Under the pieces are notes generated by a model. That model worked only from the letters and a program-made list of their open reading frames with translations, did no database searches and was not told the DNA's origin. The position numbers and the translations under genes were made by a program. Below are positions 33,805 to 41,984 of a stretch of DNA of 43,353 bases, piece after piece. The DNA lies in contig JACCYV010000187.1 of the NCBI GenBank assembly GCA_013696305.1, forward strand, positions 1 through 43,353, written 5' to 3'. Position 1 is the first letter of the stretch; each line of letters starts with the position of its first letter. This DNA is from Nitrospira sp. GTDB taxonomy: Bacteria; Nitrospirota; Nitrospiria; Nitrospirales; Nitrospiraceae.

Positions 33805-36801
33805 ATGAAGAACGGCCCGATCGACCAGAGCTTGGATTTTCTGAGCGGCGGCGGCGAGATGGGCCGGCTGATCCGCTTGATGGATTGGTCGCAGACGCCG
33901 CTGGGTTCGATTCTATCCTGGCCGCAGAGCCTCCGTACGACAATCAGCATCTGTCTCGCATCGGATTTGCCGATTTGCATTATCTGGGGACCGGAGCTTG
34001 TTCAGTTGTACAACGACGGGTATCGCGTTATTTGCGGCGACAAACATCCGGCCTCAATGGGGCAAAACTTTAAAGAATGCTGGCGCGAAGCCTGGCCGGT
34101 GATCGGCGACGCGCACGATTCCGCCCTCGCGGGCGACACTGCGTTTTTGGAGAACCAGCACATCTTCCTTGAGCGCCATGGGTACACGGAGGAATGTTTT
34201 TTCACATTTTCGTTCAGCCCGATTCGCGATGAGACCGGCTGCCTGATGGGGCTGTTTCATCCGGTGATCGAGATGACACCGAAGTTACTGGGTGAACGCC
34301 GAACACGAACGTTGCGCGACCTCGCCAGCCATGCGAGTGACGGGAAATCCATTCAGGACGCCTTTGCGCTCACTACACACACACTCGCGACCCATCCTCT
34401 CGACCTGCCTTTTCTGCTGATCTATCGGCTCGATGAGGGAGAGAACCACGCTTGTCTCGTCGCAGCGACGGGCCTTCCCGTCGACTCAAGGGCAGTTCCC
34501 GATCGCCTCGACTTGGAAGCGTCCGATCAGGTGTCCTGGCCGATCGCAGAGGTGTTTTGCGCCGGTGCGGCGACGCCGGTGGACGACGTCATGCAACGTT
34601 TCGGACATATTTCCGCCGGTCCCTTTTCCGAACCGATCGAATCAGCCGTATTGCTTCCGATCATGCCGCCTGGAATGGCTCGGCCGTTGGCCGTCGTCGT
34701 GGCGGGAATGAGCGCTCGCCTCAAATCGAACGAAATGTATCGCAGCTTCTACGACTTGTTGGCAAGCGCCATTACGACCGCCGTCGCGAATGCACGCGCC
34801 TATGAAGAAGAACGGAAACGCGCCGAGGCCCTGGCCGAGTTGGACCGCGCCAAGACCACTTTCTTTTCGAACGTCAGCCACGAATTCCGCACGCCGCTCA
34901 CGCTCATGCTCGGCCCGGTTGAGGAATTGCTGTCACGGAGCCACACGGATCTGGCGCCCGCTGCCAAGGGCCAGCTGGAAGTGGTCAATCGCAATGGCCT
35001 GCGGCTCTTGCGACTGGTCAACAGCCTGTTGGACTTCTCGCGTATCGAGGCCGGGCGCGCGCAGGCGCATTACGAGGCGACGGATCTGTCTGCCTTCACC
35101 GCCGAGCTTGCCAGTTGCTTCCGCTCGGCCACCGAGCGCGCGGGGTTGAAGCTGGTAGTCGATTGCCCGCCGCTGTCCGAGCCGGTCTACGTCGATCGCG
35201 ACATGTGGGAAAAGATCGTGTTGAACCTCCTCTCCAACGCCTTCAAGTTCACCTTCGAAGGCGAGATACAAGTCAGCGTCAGGGAAGTGGCGAGTGAGAA
35301 CAAGACAGAGAACACCGACGAGAACTCCCAACTCGCCACTAATTCATCGGCCTCTCACCACTCGCCACTGACCACGCGCCACGTCATTTTAACCGTGCGC
35401 GACTCAGGCGTCGGCATCCCCGCAGAGGAGATGCCTCGGCTGTTCGAACGGTTCCATCGGGTGCAGAACAGCCGAAGTCGCACGCATGAAGGAAGCGGCA
35501 TCGGTCTCGCGCTGGTGCATGAATTGGTCCGTCTGCACGGCGGCAGCGTCACCGCCGTCAGCCGGGTGGCAGAGGGCAGCACGTTTGTAGTGTCGTTGCT
35601 GTTCGGCGTGTCGCACCTGCCGGCAGACAAAGTCGGTGTGAACCTTCGTTTGGGCTTTGACGTCCTGGGGGCCGGACCGTTCGTGGAAGAAGCGCTCAGA
35701 TGGCTGCCGGATGAAGTGGCGCGTGACGAGTGGAGCGAAGGAGGGGAGTGGGGAGCAAGAGAGTGGCGCGTGGCGAGCGGCAAGCTGCCCGGACGTTCCG
35801 CTTCCGATCCCTCTTCGCTCACCACTCGTTCGCGCATTTTAGTCGTCGATGACAACGCCGACATGCGGCAGTACGTGACTCGCTTGCTGACCGAGCGCTA
35901 TGCCGTCGAGGCGGCGCCGGACGGGGAAGCCGCCTTGGCGGCGGCGAGAGCTCGGCGGCCGGATCTCGTCCTGACCGATGTGATGATGCCGAAACTCGAC
36001 GGCTTTGGCCTGTTGCGGGAACTCCGAAGCGATCCTGGAACAAGGACCATTCCGGTCATTGTGCTCTCCGCTCGGGCAGGGGAAGAATCTCACATCCAAG
36101 GATTGGAGCAGGGCGCCGACGATTATTTGATCAAACCATTCAGCGCCAAGGAATTGCTCGCCCGAGTGGCGGCGCATCTCGATATGGCGCGGGTACGCCG
36201 AGAGGCGGAACAGGTGGTGCGCCGATCGGAGGAACGCTATCGCCATCTCTATGAGTCCATCGACGAGGGCTTTTGTATCATCGACGTGATATTCGATGAG
36301 CATCGCAAACCGGTCGATTACGTCTTTGTGGAAACCAACCCGTCATTCGAGAAGCAAACCGGCATCGCTGAAGCCAGAGGCAAACGGATGCGGGACATCG
36401 CGCCTCAGCATGAAGAACACTGGTTCGAATTGTACGGCCAGGTGGCCCTGTCGGGGCAATCGAAGCGTTTTGAATATCCCGCCGTCCAGCTGCATCGCTG
36501 GTATGAAGGATACGCTTATCGGATCGGCGGCGCGGAGGACCGAACAGTCGCCGTCATCTTCAACGACATTACCGAGCGTAAGCAGGTAGAAGACACGTTG
36601 CGACGAAGCCACGAGGAACTGCGCGCGCATGCGGACGAGTTGGCGCGCTTCAACCGTATCGCGGTGGATCGCGAGCTGCGCATGATCGAATTGAAACAGG
36701 AAGTGAATGACGCTCGGCGGGTGGCCGGCCTGCCCCCGGCTTATGAATTGAACTGCATCAAGGAGACCCAGATTGCCGGCAGCGAAGAAACGCCCGTCTA
36801 G
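33805..36801 (+). CDS. Hybrid sensor histidine kinase (PAS-GAF-HK-REC-PAS)
   Basis: GGAGG precedes the ATG. In this 998-residue soluble kinase, residues ~20-155 form a PAS-like sensor, ~165-330 a GAF domain, and HisKA has phospho-acceptor His359 in FFSNVSHEFRTPL. The ATPase domain has its N box at ~467-483 and DSGVGIP and GSGIGLAL further on. A receiver domain (~677-795) has acceptor Asp725 (LVLTDVMMPKLDG), and a second PAS (~808-925) follows it. PAS after the receiver is an unusual order. Two segments look foreign: residues ~494-526 inside the ATPase domain and ~636-677 before the receiver. Both carry heptamer-repeat DNA and end in PLTTRH/SLTTRS. Signal and target are unknown; a kaiB relic and another kinase follow. 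Confidence 0.93.
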   Translation: MKNGPIDQSLDFLSGGGEMGRLIRLMDWSQTPLGSILSWPQSLRTTISICLASDLPICIIWGPELVQLYNDGYRVICGDKHPASMGQNFKECWREAWPVIGDAHDSALAGDTAFLENQHIFLERHGYTEECFFTFSFSPIRDETGCLMGLFHPVIEMTPKLLGERRTRTLRDLASHASDGKSIQDAFALTTHTLATHPLDLPFLLIYRLDEGENHACLVAATGLPVDSRAVPDRLDLEASDQVSWPIAEVFCAGAATPVDDVMQRFGHISAGPFSEPIESAVLLPIMPPGMARPLAVVVAGMSARLKSNEMYRSFYDLLASAITTAVANARAYEEERKRAEALAELDRAKTTFFSNVSHEFRTPLTLMLGPVEELLSRSHTDLAPAAKGQLEVVNRNGLRLLRLVNSLLDFSRIEAGRAQAHYEATDLSAFTAELASCFRSATERAGLKLVVDCPPLSEPVYVDRDMWEKIVLNLLSNAFKFTFEGEIQVSVREVASENKTENTDENSQLATNSSASHHSPLTTRHVILTVRDSGVGIPAEEMPRLFERFHRVQNSRSRTHEGSGIGLALVHELVRLHGGSVTAVSRVAEGSTFVVSLLFGVSHLPADKVGVNLRLGFDVLGAGPFVEEALRWLPDEVARDEWSEGGEWGAREWRVASGKLPGRSASDPSSLTTRSRILVVDDNADMRQYVTRLLTERYAVEAAPDGEAALAAARARRPDLVLTDVMMPKLDGFGLLRELRSDPGTRTIPVIVLSARAGEESHIQGLEQGADDYLIKPFSAKELLARVAAHLDMARVRREAEQVVRRSEERYRHLYESIDEGFCIIDVIFDEHRKPVDYVFVETNPSFEKQTGIAEARGKRMRDIAPQHEEHWFELYGQVALSGQSKRFEYPAVQLHRWYEGYAYRIGGAEDRTVAVIFNDITERKQVEDTLRRSHEELRAHADELARFNRIAVDRELRMIELKQEVNDARRVAGLPPAYELNCIKETQIAGSEETPV
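35284..35383 (+). repeat. In-frame inverted heptamer-repeat element 1 (in kinase)
   Basis: The left arm has GTGGCGAGTGAG; the right arm is a run of 7-base units TCTCACC, ACTCGCC, ACTGACC, ACGCGCC, with one more ACTCGCC in the middle. The arms are reverse complements with one slipped unit. It encodes a low-complexity peptide (ASENKTENTDENSQLATNSS, ending SPLTTRH) inserted in the variable loop of the ATPase domain between GEIQVSV and VILTVRDSG. It adds a multiple of three bases and leaves the frame open. Confidence 0.65.
35710..35838 (+). repeat. In-frame inverted heptamer-repeat element 2 (in kinase)
   Basis: Left-arm units are AAGTGGC, GCGTGAC, GAGTGGA and, further on, GAGTGGC, GCGTGGC, GAGCGGC; the right arm is GCTCACC, ACTCGTT. 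The encoded peptide is Glu/Gly/Arg/Ser-rich and ends SSLTTRS directly before the receiver strand RILVVDDN. It occupies the linker between the ATPase and receiver domains. Confidence 0.6.
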
Positions 36802-36843
36802 AAGGTTGACCGGGTCGCAGCACGGACGGCCGGGGATTGGAGA

Positions 36844-37025
36844 ATGCCGAACCGTTATGAATCGAGGTGATCGATCTGATTCAAAATCCGAAGTTCGCCG
36901 CCGGTGATCAGATCATCGCTATTCCCACGCTGGGGCGAAAACTGCCGAAGCCGATCAAGAAAATCATCAGCGACTTGTCGAACGAAGAACGGGTGGGGCT
37001 GGAATTTCGACCGCAGGCAGGATGA
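36844..37025 (+). pseudogene. kaiB: kaiB relic, C-terminal half only
   Basis: The plus-strand frame ending at the TGA at 37023-37025 reads EVIDLIQNP, then [20 protein letters not shown], then [17 protein letters not shown]. This is the C-terminal half of KaiB, the fold-switching clock protein that binds KaiC. The ORF is too short for the track (52 codons from the GTG at 36867). Upstream, RYE and IEVIDL would join if one A were restored near 36860. The N-terminal beta-alpha-beta half is absent: the frame runs back into the kinase stop codon. No kaiC or kaiA is in the window. It lies between two KaiB-associated-type kinases, so a kai cluster has probably been eroded. Confidence 0.8.
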
Positions 37026-37034
37026 GGGACATCG

Positions 37035-40000
37035 ATGGAGCGTGAGTCGACGCCTAACAGCCTGAACGAGAAGCCGACGATCCAGCGCTTGCGCGAGGAA
37101 GCGGAGGGGTTGCGCCTGCGGCTCGATGAGGCAGAACAGACGTTGGCAGCGATCCGACGGGGCGACGTGAACGCGCTCATCATCGACGGCTCGCAGGGCG
37201 AGCAGATCTATTCGCTTTCGGGCGCCGATCGCCACTATCGCGCCATCGTCGAGACCATGAACGAGGCGGCTCTCACCGTGACCCTCGAGGGCGCCATTTT
37301 ATTTTGCAACCGGCGCTTCTGCGAGTTGATACGGACTCCGCAGGAAACCATCGTGGGCCAAGCGCTGAACGCCTTCCTGCCGGCGGGGCAACATTCCCGA
37401 GCCGCAGAACTGCTCGCCAGCGCGGAGGTGGGTCCTCTCCTGCGTCTGACCCTTCTCTCGACCGATGGGACTCAAGTCCCGGTACAAATGAGAGCCAGCC
37501 TGATCGAATCGATCGACTGCCCCATCGTGTGTCTGGTGGCCTCCGATCTGTCCGAATTGGAAGCCTCAGTCCAGTCGGTGCATATGCTTCGCGAGCAACA
37601 GGAGGCGCTCAAACAGGCGCAGGCTGAACTGGCGCAACGCAACCGCGAATTGCAGCAGGCGATTGCCGACCAGCAGGCCTCCCGCCGAGCCGCGCTCAAT
37701 GTAATGGAGGATGCCGTTGCCGCGAGGGGACAGGCGGAGCGCGCAGTGGAGGCGCTGCGGGCAAGCGAAGAAAAACTTCGACTGGCGGCGGAAGGCGCCA
37801 ATCTGGGACTGTGGTTCTGGGACGTGCGGAATGGTGAATTGATCTGGTCCGACCGATGCAAGGTGTTGTTCGGTCTCCCGCCGGAGGCCGTGCTGACCTA
37901 TGCCCGGTTCCTCGAACTCCTGCACCCCGACGACCGCGTAGGCACGCATGATGCCGTCATGCGTGCAAACCACAATTCAAGCCCCTATGACATCGAGTAT
38001 CGCGCCGTTTGGCCCGATGGAACCCTCCATTGGCTCGCCGCCAAAGGGCAAAGCTATTTCGATGAACGGGACATCGTGGTGCGGATGCACGGCATGGTAC
38101 TGGACATCGACCACCGCAAGCGGGCTGAAGAGGCGCTGAAGGACAGCGAAGAACGCTTCCGCCTGCTGGCAGACAACATATCTCAGTTCGCTTGGATCGC
38201 GGAGGCCGACGGGTGGATCTATTGGTATAACCGGCGGTGGTACGAGTACAGCGATACCACGCTCGACCAGATGCAAGGCTGGGGATGGACTGCGGTGCAT
38301 CATCCCGATCACTTGGACCATGTCATGGAGTCCTGGAAGCAGGCGCATGCCACGGGGGAACCGTGGGAAGACACCTTTCCTCTACGAGGCAGGGATGGTC
38401 AGTATCGATGGTTCCTCTCGCGGGCCTTGCCGATTCGAGATTCCTCGGGGAACGTTCAGCGGTGGTTCGGGACGAATACCGACATCACGGAGCAACGGGA
38501 GGCGGAGCGTCGGCTGCAAGAGAAGGAGGAGCTTCTCAGAACGGCCATGGCGGCCGGCGCCATGGGCGCCTGGGAATTCGACCTGAAGACCCAGCAGATC
38601 AGGTGGGATGCCAAGCAAAGTGAGCTGTTTGGATGGCCGCCGCACCAGTCGCCTGCAGACGCAGAGGGTTTCTATAGGCTGGTGCATCCCGATGACGTGG
38701 CAAGAGTGAAGGAGGCGACCGTCTTCGCCATCGAGACGGGACGATTGTCGGAAGAATTCAGGATTGTGCTTCCTGATGGCCGCATTCGCTGGATCGTCGG
38801 CCATGGCGCGACGGTGTCGGATCGCGAAGGTCGGCTCGTGCGGATGGTGGGGGTGAATTACGACATCACCGAGCGGAAGGAGGCGCAGGCGCGCATCGAA
38901 CGCTTTGCCGAGGAATTGGAGGGACAGGTCGCCGAGCGAACGCGGGAACTGGTGGCGTCTCAGGAACGGCTGCGGGCCCTAGCGACCGAACTGAATCTGG
39001 CCGAACAGCGGGAACGTCGTCGGTTAGCCGCGGAGCTGCATGACCACTTGCAGCAGACGCTGGTGCTGGGCAAGTTGAAACTCGGGCAGGGTAAGCGCCT
39101 GGCGCGCGAGCTGCCGGCCTGCGCCGAGGTGATGACCCAATTGGACGATGTCTTTACAGAGGCGCTGCAGTACACCCGGTCGTTGGTGGCGGATCTGAGT
39201 CCGGCCGTGCTTCGGGATCACGGGCTGTCGGCCGGTCTCAAATGGCTCGGCGACTTCATGCACAAGCACGATCTGACCGTCACCGTGCAGGTACCGAAAA
39301 AAGACGTCGTCCTGCCCGAAGACCAGGTGGTGCTGCTCTTTCAGTCGGTGCGCGAATTGCTCATCAACTCGTCGAAATATGCGGGCACCGGCGAAGCGAC
39401 CGTCACCCTCGAGTGGCGCGACGGCCGCCTGGTCATCGTCGTGCGGGATGACGGCGCCGGCTTCGATCCGGCAGCGGTTCCCGATCGTGGCGGGGTCGCG
39501 TCGTTATCGTCCAAATTCGGCCTTTTCAGCATTCGTGAACGGATGAAGGCGCTGGGCGGCTGGTTCGAGCTGCAGGCGGCCCCTGGACAGGGCACCACGG
39601 CCACCCTGGTCTTGCCGGTTGCGCTACCGGCTGTCGCTCTGGCCGTGGAGAGTGGCGAGCAAGACAGTGGCGTGTTGAGCGTCGCGCGCAGCGCGCCAGT
39701 CACCCGCTCCTCCTCCAAAAACCCACCACTCACCACTCAGCACTCGCCCCTCCAAGAGAACGCGAAGGTGCGGGTGCTGTTGGTAGACGACCATGCCGTG
39801 GTCCGCCAGGGCCTGCGCGCCATTTTGGACGGCTATGCCGATATCGATGTCGTTGGAGAGGCGGCGGATGGCGAGGAAGCGGTGGCCTCCGTGGAGCGAC
39901 TGCTGCCCGCCGTCGTCATCATGGACATCAACATGCCGAAGCTGAACGGGGTGGAAGCGACCGCGCAAATCAGGGCGCGCCATCCGGCCATCAGTGTTAT

Positions 40001-40121
40001 CGGCCTGTCGGTCAATGCCGCCGGCGAGAACGCCGAGGCGATGACCAAGGCCGGCGCCGTGACCCTCTTGACGAAGGAAGCCGCCGTCGATGAGCTGTAC
40101 AAGACCATTCGAGCCCTGTAA
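37035..40121 (+). CDS. Multi-PAS hybrid histidine kinase, NarL-type HK plus receiver
   Basis: This 1028-residue kinase begins with a coiled coil (RLREEAEGLRLRLDEAEQTL) and RRGDVNALII, a start seen in PAS kinases linked to kaiB/kaiC loci. PAS domains follow at ~65-175, 245-360, 370-487 and 495-613. The kinase core is HisKA_3 (acceptor His669 in ERRRLAAELHDHLQQTL) with a NarX-type ATPase (NSSKYAG; VRDDGAGFD). After a heptamer-repeat linker (~871-908) comes a receiver with Asp964 (VVIMDINMPKLNG) that resembles NarL-class receivers but has no DNA-binding domain behind it. Kinase and its likely receiver type are thus fused. GAGGGA precedes the ATG at 37035. Confidence 0.93.
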   Translation: MERESTPNSLNEKPTIQRLREEAEGLRLRLDEAEQTLAAIRRGDVNALIIDGSQGEQIYSLSGADRHYRAIVETMNEAALTVTLEGAILFCNRRFCELIRTPQETIVGQALNAFLPAGQHSRAAELLASAEVGPLLRLTLLSTDGTQVPVQMRASLIESIDCPIVCLVASDLSELEASVQSVHMLREQQEALKQAQAELAQRNRELQQAIADQQASRRAALNVMEDAVAARGQAERAVEALRASEEKLRLAAEGANLGLWFWDVRNGELIWSDRCKVLFGLPPEAVLTYARFLELLHPDDRVGTHDAVMRANHNSSPYDIEYRAVWPDGTLHWLAAKGQSYFDERDIVVRMHGMVLDIDHRKRAEEALKDSEERFRLLADNISQFAWIAEADGWIYWYNRRWYEYSDTTLDQMQGWGWTAVHHPDHLDHVMESWKQAHATGEPWEDTFPLRGRDGQYRWFLSRALPIRDSSGNVQRWFGTNTDITEQREAERRLQEKEELLRTAMAAGAMGAWEFDLKTQQIRWDAKQSELFGWPPHQSPADAEGFYRLVHPDDVARVKEATVFAIETGRLSEEFRIVLPDGRIRWIVGHGATVSDREGRLVRMVGVNYDITERKEAQARIERFAEELEGQVAERTRELVASQERLRALATELNLAEQRERRRLAAELHDHLQQTLVLGKLKLGQGKRLARELPACAEVMTQLDDVFTEALQYTRSLVADLSPAVLRDHGLSAGLKWLGDFMHKHDLTVTVQVPKKDVVLPEDQVVLLFQSVRELLINSSKYAGTGEATVTLEWRDGRLVIVVRDDGAGFDPAAVPDRGGVASLSSKFGLFSIRERMKALGGWFELQAAPGQGTTATLVLPVALPAVALAVESGEQDSGVLSVARSAPVTRSSSKNPPLTTQHSPLQENAKVRVLLVDDHAVVRQGLRAILDGYADIDVVGEAADGEEAVASVERLLPAVVIMDINMPKLNGVEATAQIRARHPAISVIGLSVNAAGENAEAMTKAGAVTLLTKEAAVDELYKTIRAL
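39645..39758 (+). repeat. In-frame inverted heptamer-repeat element 3 (in second kinase)
   Basis: The left arm has GAGAGTGGCGAGCAAG; the right arm is ACCCACC, ACTCACC, ACTCAGC, ACTCGCC. Peptide scar: NPPLTTQHSPL, the same PLTT signature as elements 1 and 2. It lies in the linker between the ATPase domain (TLVLPVALP) and the receiver (VRVLLVDDH) and keeps the frame. Confidence 0.65.
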
Positions 40122-40215
40122 TTGCGCGCCGGTGGTCCGCCGGCTGCGCCTCAGCTCGACGGGCGAGTCTGATCCCGGGTAACCCGCTGCATGGCATCCG
40201 TTTGATACTGGAGGC

Positions 40216-41105
40216 ATGATCCTTTTTCGCTGGGCAAGAAGTAATCCGAACATCTTAAAAGAGTATGGGGTGGCGTTGAGTGCGACTCTGCTCGCGCTAC
40301 TGAGCCGTTTTGCTCTCGACCCTCTTCTCGGTGACCACCTGCCCTACGTGACGTTTTTTGTGGCGGTCGCGATCACGACCTGGTACGGCGGCTGGGGCGC
40401 ATCATTGACGGCCATCGCACTGGGCGGGTTGCTGTCGAGCTGGTTCTTTATGCCGCCGCGTTATTCGCTGGCCGTGATCGGGATGCAGCAGCAGGTCGGA
40501 TACGTCACATATTTTTTGGTCTCTTTGGCATTTGCCGGCTTCGGACAGGCCCAGCGACGCGCGCGGCACAAAGCCGAAGCAGCCATGGAAGTGCTCCGGT
40601 ATGAAGTCAACGAACGAAAGCAGGGAGCGCGGGCACTCCGTGCCTCGGATGAACGGCTGCAAATGGCCATATTGGCGGCGATGCCGGCGCTTGGGACCTG
40701 AATCTTGTCACTGGGCGCAACATTTGGTCGGAGAGCCATTTTACCTTGCTCGGCTACAAGCCGAATACGACCGGCGAGGCGACGCAGGAGATGTGGCGGA
40801 AGGCGGTCCTCCCCGAAGACCTGCCAAAAATAACGATGGAGCGGAGCGCGCCGAGCGCGAGCACGACGTGTATCGTTCCGAGCATCGCGTCCGTCGCGTC
40901 GATAACGGTCAAATCACATGGGTACGGACAGCGGGACGTTTTTTGTACGACGATGACGGCCGGCCAGGCGGTTCGTGAGTGTCTTCTTCGACATCACCGA
41001 ACGAAAGAAAGTCGAAGAGGCCTTGCGAAAGAGCGAGGATGGGCTTCGCTCTTTCGCTCAGGAATTGGAGATGCGCGTGGCGGAGCGGACGCAGGAACTC
41101 GTAAA
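40216..41105 (+). pseudogene. Broken DUF4118-PAS sensor kinase gene
   Basis: The ATG at 40216 follows GGAGG. The first 130 residues are an intact DUF4118 membrane domain (KdpD-like four-span module; PYVTFFVAVAITTWYGGWGAS, SSWFFMPPRYS). The PAS domain that follows is split over three frames: near 40680 to DAGAWDLNLVTGRNIWSESH, near the A run at 40826-40830 to NDGAERAEREHDVYRSEH, and near 40970 to RFVSVFFDITERKKVEEAL. Each break is repaired by adding one base. The coding likeness stops around QELVNS (about 41105), before any kinase core, and an IS3 orfA relic follows. So the gene has lost its catalytic half. Confidence 0.82.
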
Positions 41106-41203
41106 TTCGCATCTATGTCTAATTCCCTTCTCGTTGTTCGGGTTCTCCCCTGATTTCGCGGATACCTTGATTAAGGCCATAATGGGCCAGGAAGGGTGTC
41201 CTG

Positions 41204-41420
41204 AACCAACGGCGGAAGTTTTCAGCCGAGTACAAGCGAGAAGCGGTGACGATGCTCGAGTTTCCCTGCGTGAGCGTCACCCAGATCGCCGCGGAACTGG
41301 GGATGGGACGAATGTCCTGGGCGCCGGCGTCGGGAGTTGCGTCGGCAGCCGGCGCAGGTGAGCAAGGAGTGCGATTTTTTGCGAGAAGCGGCGGCGTTCT
41401 TCGCGAAAGCGCTTGTTGAC
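41204..41420 (+). mobile_element. IS3-family orfA remnant
   Basis: The translation gives NQRRKFSAEYKREAVTMLE, then VSVTQIAAELGMGR, the helix-turn-helix start of an IS3-family OrfA. After a frame change near 41311 it continues as RRELRRQPAQ, then VSKECDFLREAAAFFAKA, the usual leucine-zipper end of OrfA. Two single-base repairs (an A and a G) restore one frame. No orfB integrase core follows and no terminal repeats were found, so this is a fragment. It sits where the preceding kinase gene is cut off. Confidence 0.78.
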
Positions 41421-41472
41421 GCTTCCCTGCTCACTTTGTTAATCTGCCCATCAGGTAGCTCGGTTGTTGTCT

Positions 41473-41778
41473 ATGCAAAGCCCATTTTTGAGAACCATCG
41501 CCTGGGTCGTTGTCTGCGCCGCCATTGTCCTATTGGCAGTGACGACCGGCAGCGCCGCTGCGCATGAATTTCAACATACGGCGCATCACGACGCGGGCAT
41601 GCATGCGTCCGGCATTTGCGCCTGGATGTGTGCCACCGCCGGCCTGCATGTGGTAGCTTCCGTTTACTCGACGCAAGTATTTGAAATAGTCAGCCTCCCT
41701 CCGTTTGACCCCGACCATGGCTTTTTGATTCAACTGCTCGCCCCCAGTCACTCTCGCGCACCACCAGCTTCCGCCTAA
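41473..41778 (+). CDS. Small secreted His-rich hypothetical protein
   Basis: From the ATG at 41473 this is a 101-residue protein with a signal peptide (TIAWVVVCAAIVLLAVTTGSAAA) followed at once by HEFQHTAHHDAGMHASGICAWMC. The cluster of six histidines and a Cys-x3-Cys pair suggests metal binding outside the cytoplasm. The rest is hydrophobic and proline-rich. It is somewhat reminiscent of DUF2946-type small proteins found near TonB/copper genes, but I cannot assign it. No Shine-Dalgarno is obvious. Its likely partners are the two genes downstream, including tonB. Confidence 0.6.
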   Translation: MQSPFLRTIAWVVVCAAIVLLAVTTGSAAAHEFQHTAHHDAGMHASGICAWMCATAGLHVVASVYSTQVFEIVSLPPFDPDHGFLIQLLAPSHSRAPPASA

Positions 41779-41984
41779 TCCCGGTTCATGTGGTCCCGAT
41801 CATGCTCGCTGTTCCTCTGTCGAGGTGTGTGTGGGGTATCAGTTCAGCGCGTGGTATGCGCAGGGATTGGACGCTCCAGTTTCACATCGTCAACGAATGA
41901 GGACGCAGAGTTTCATCTGTCTCGAGTAGCGAGGTACGGTAAGGCTACAGAGCATGCAGACCTTTAGGATCAAGCGGAGGCATC
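41779..41984. other. Spacer before the secreted protein gene, nothing recognised
   Basis: 206 bases without an ORF of note. The last bases (GCGGAGGC) are the ribosome-binding site of the next gene. No hairpin with a T-run was seen. Confidence 0.4.
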
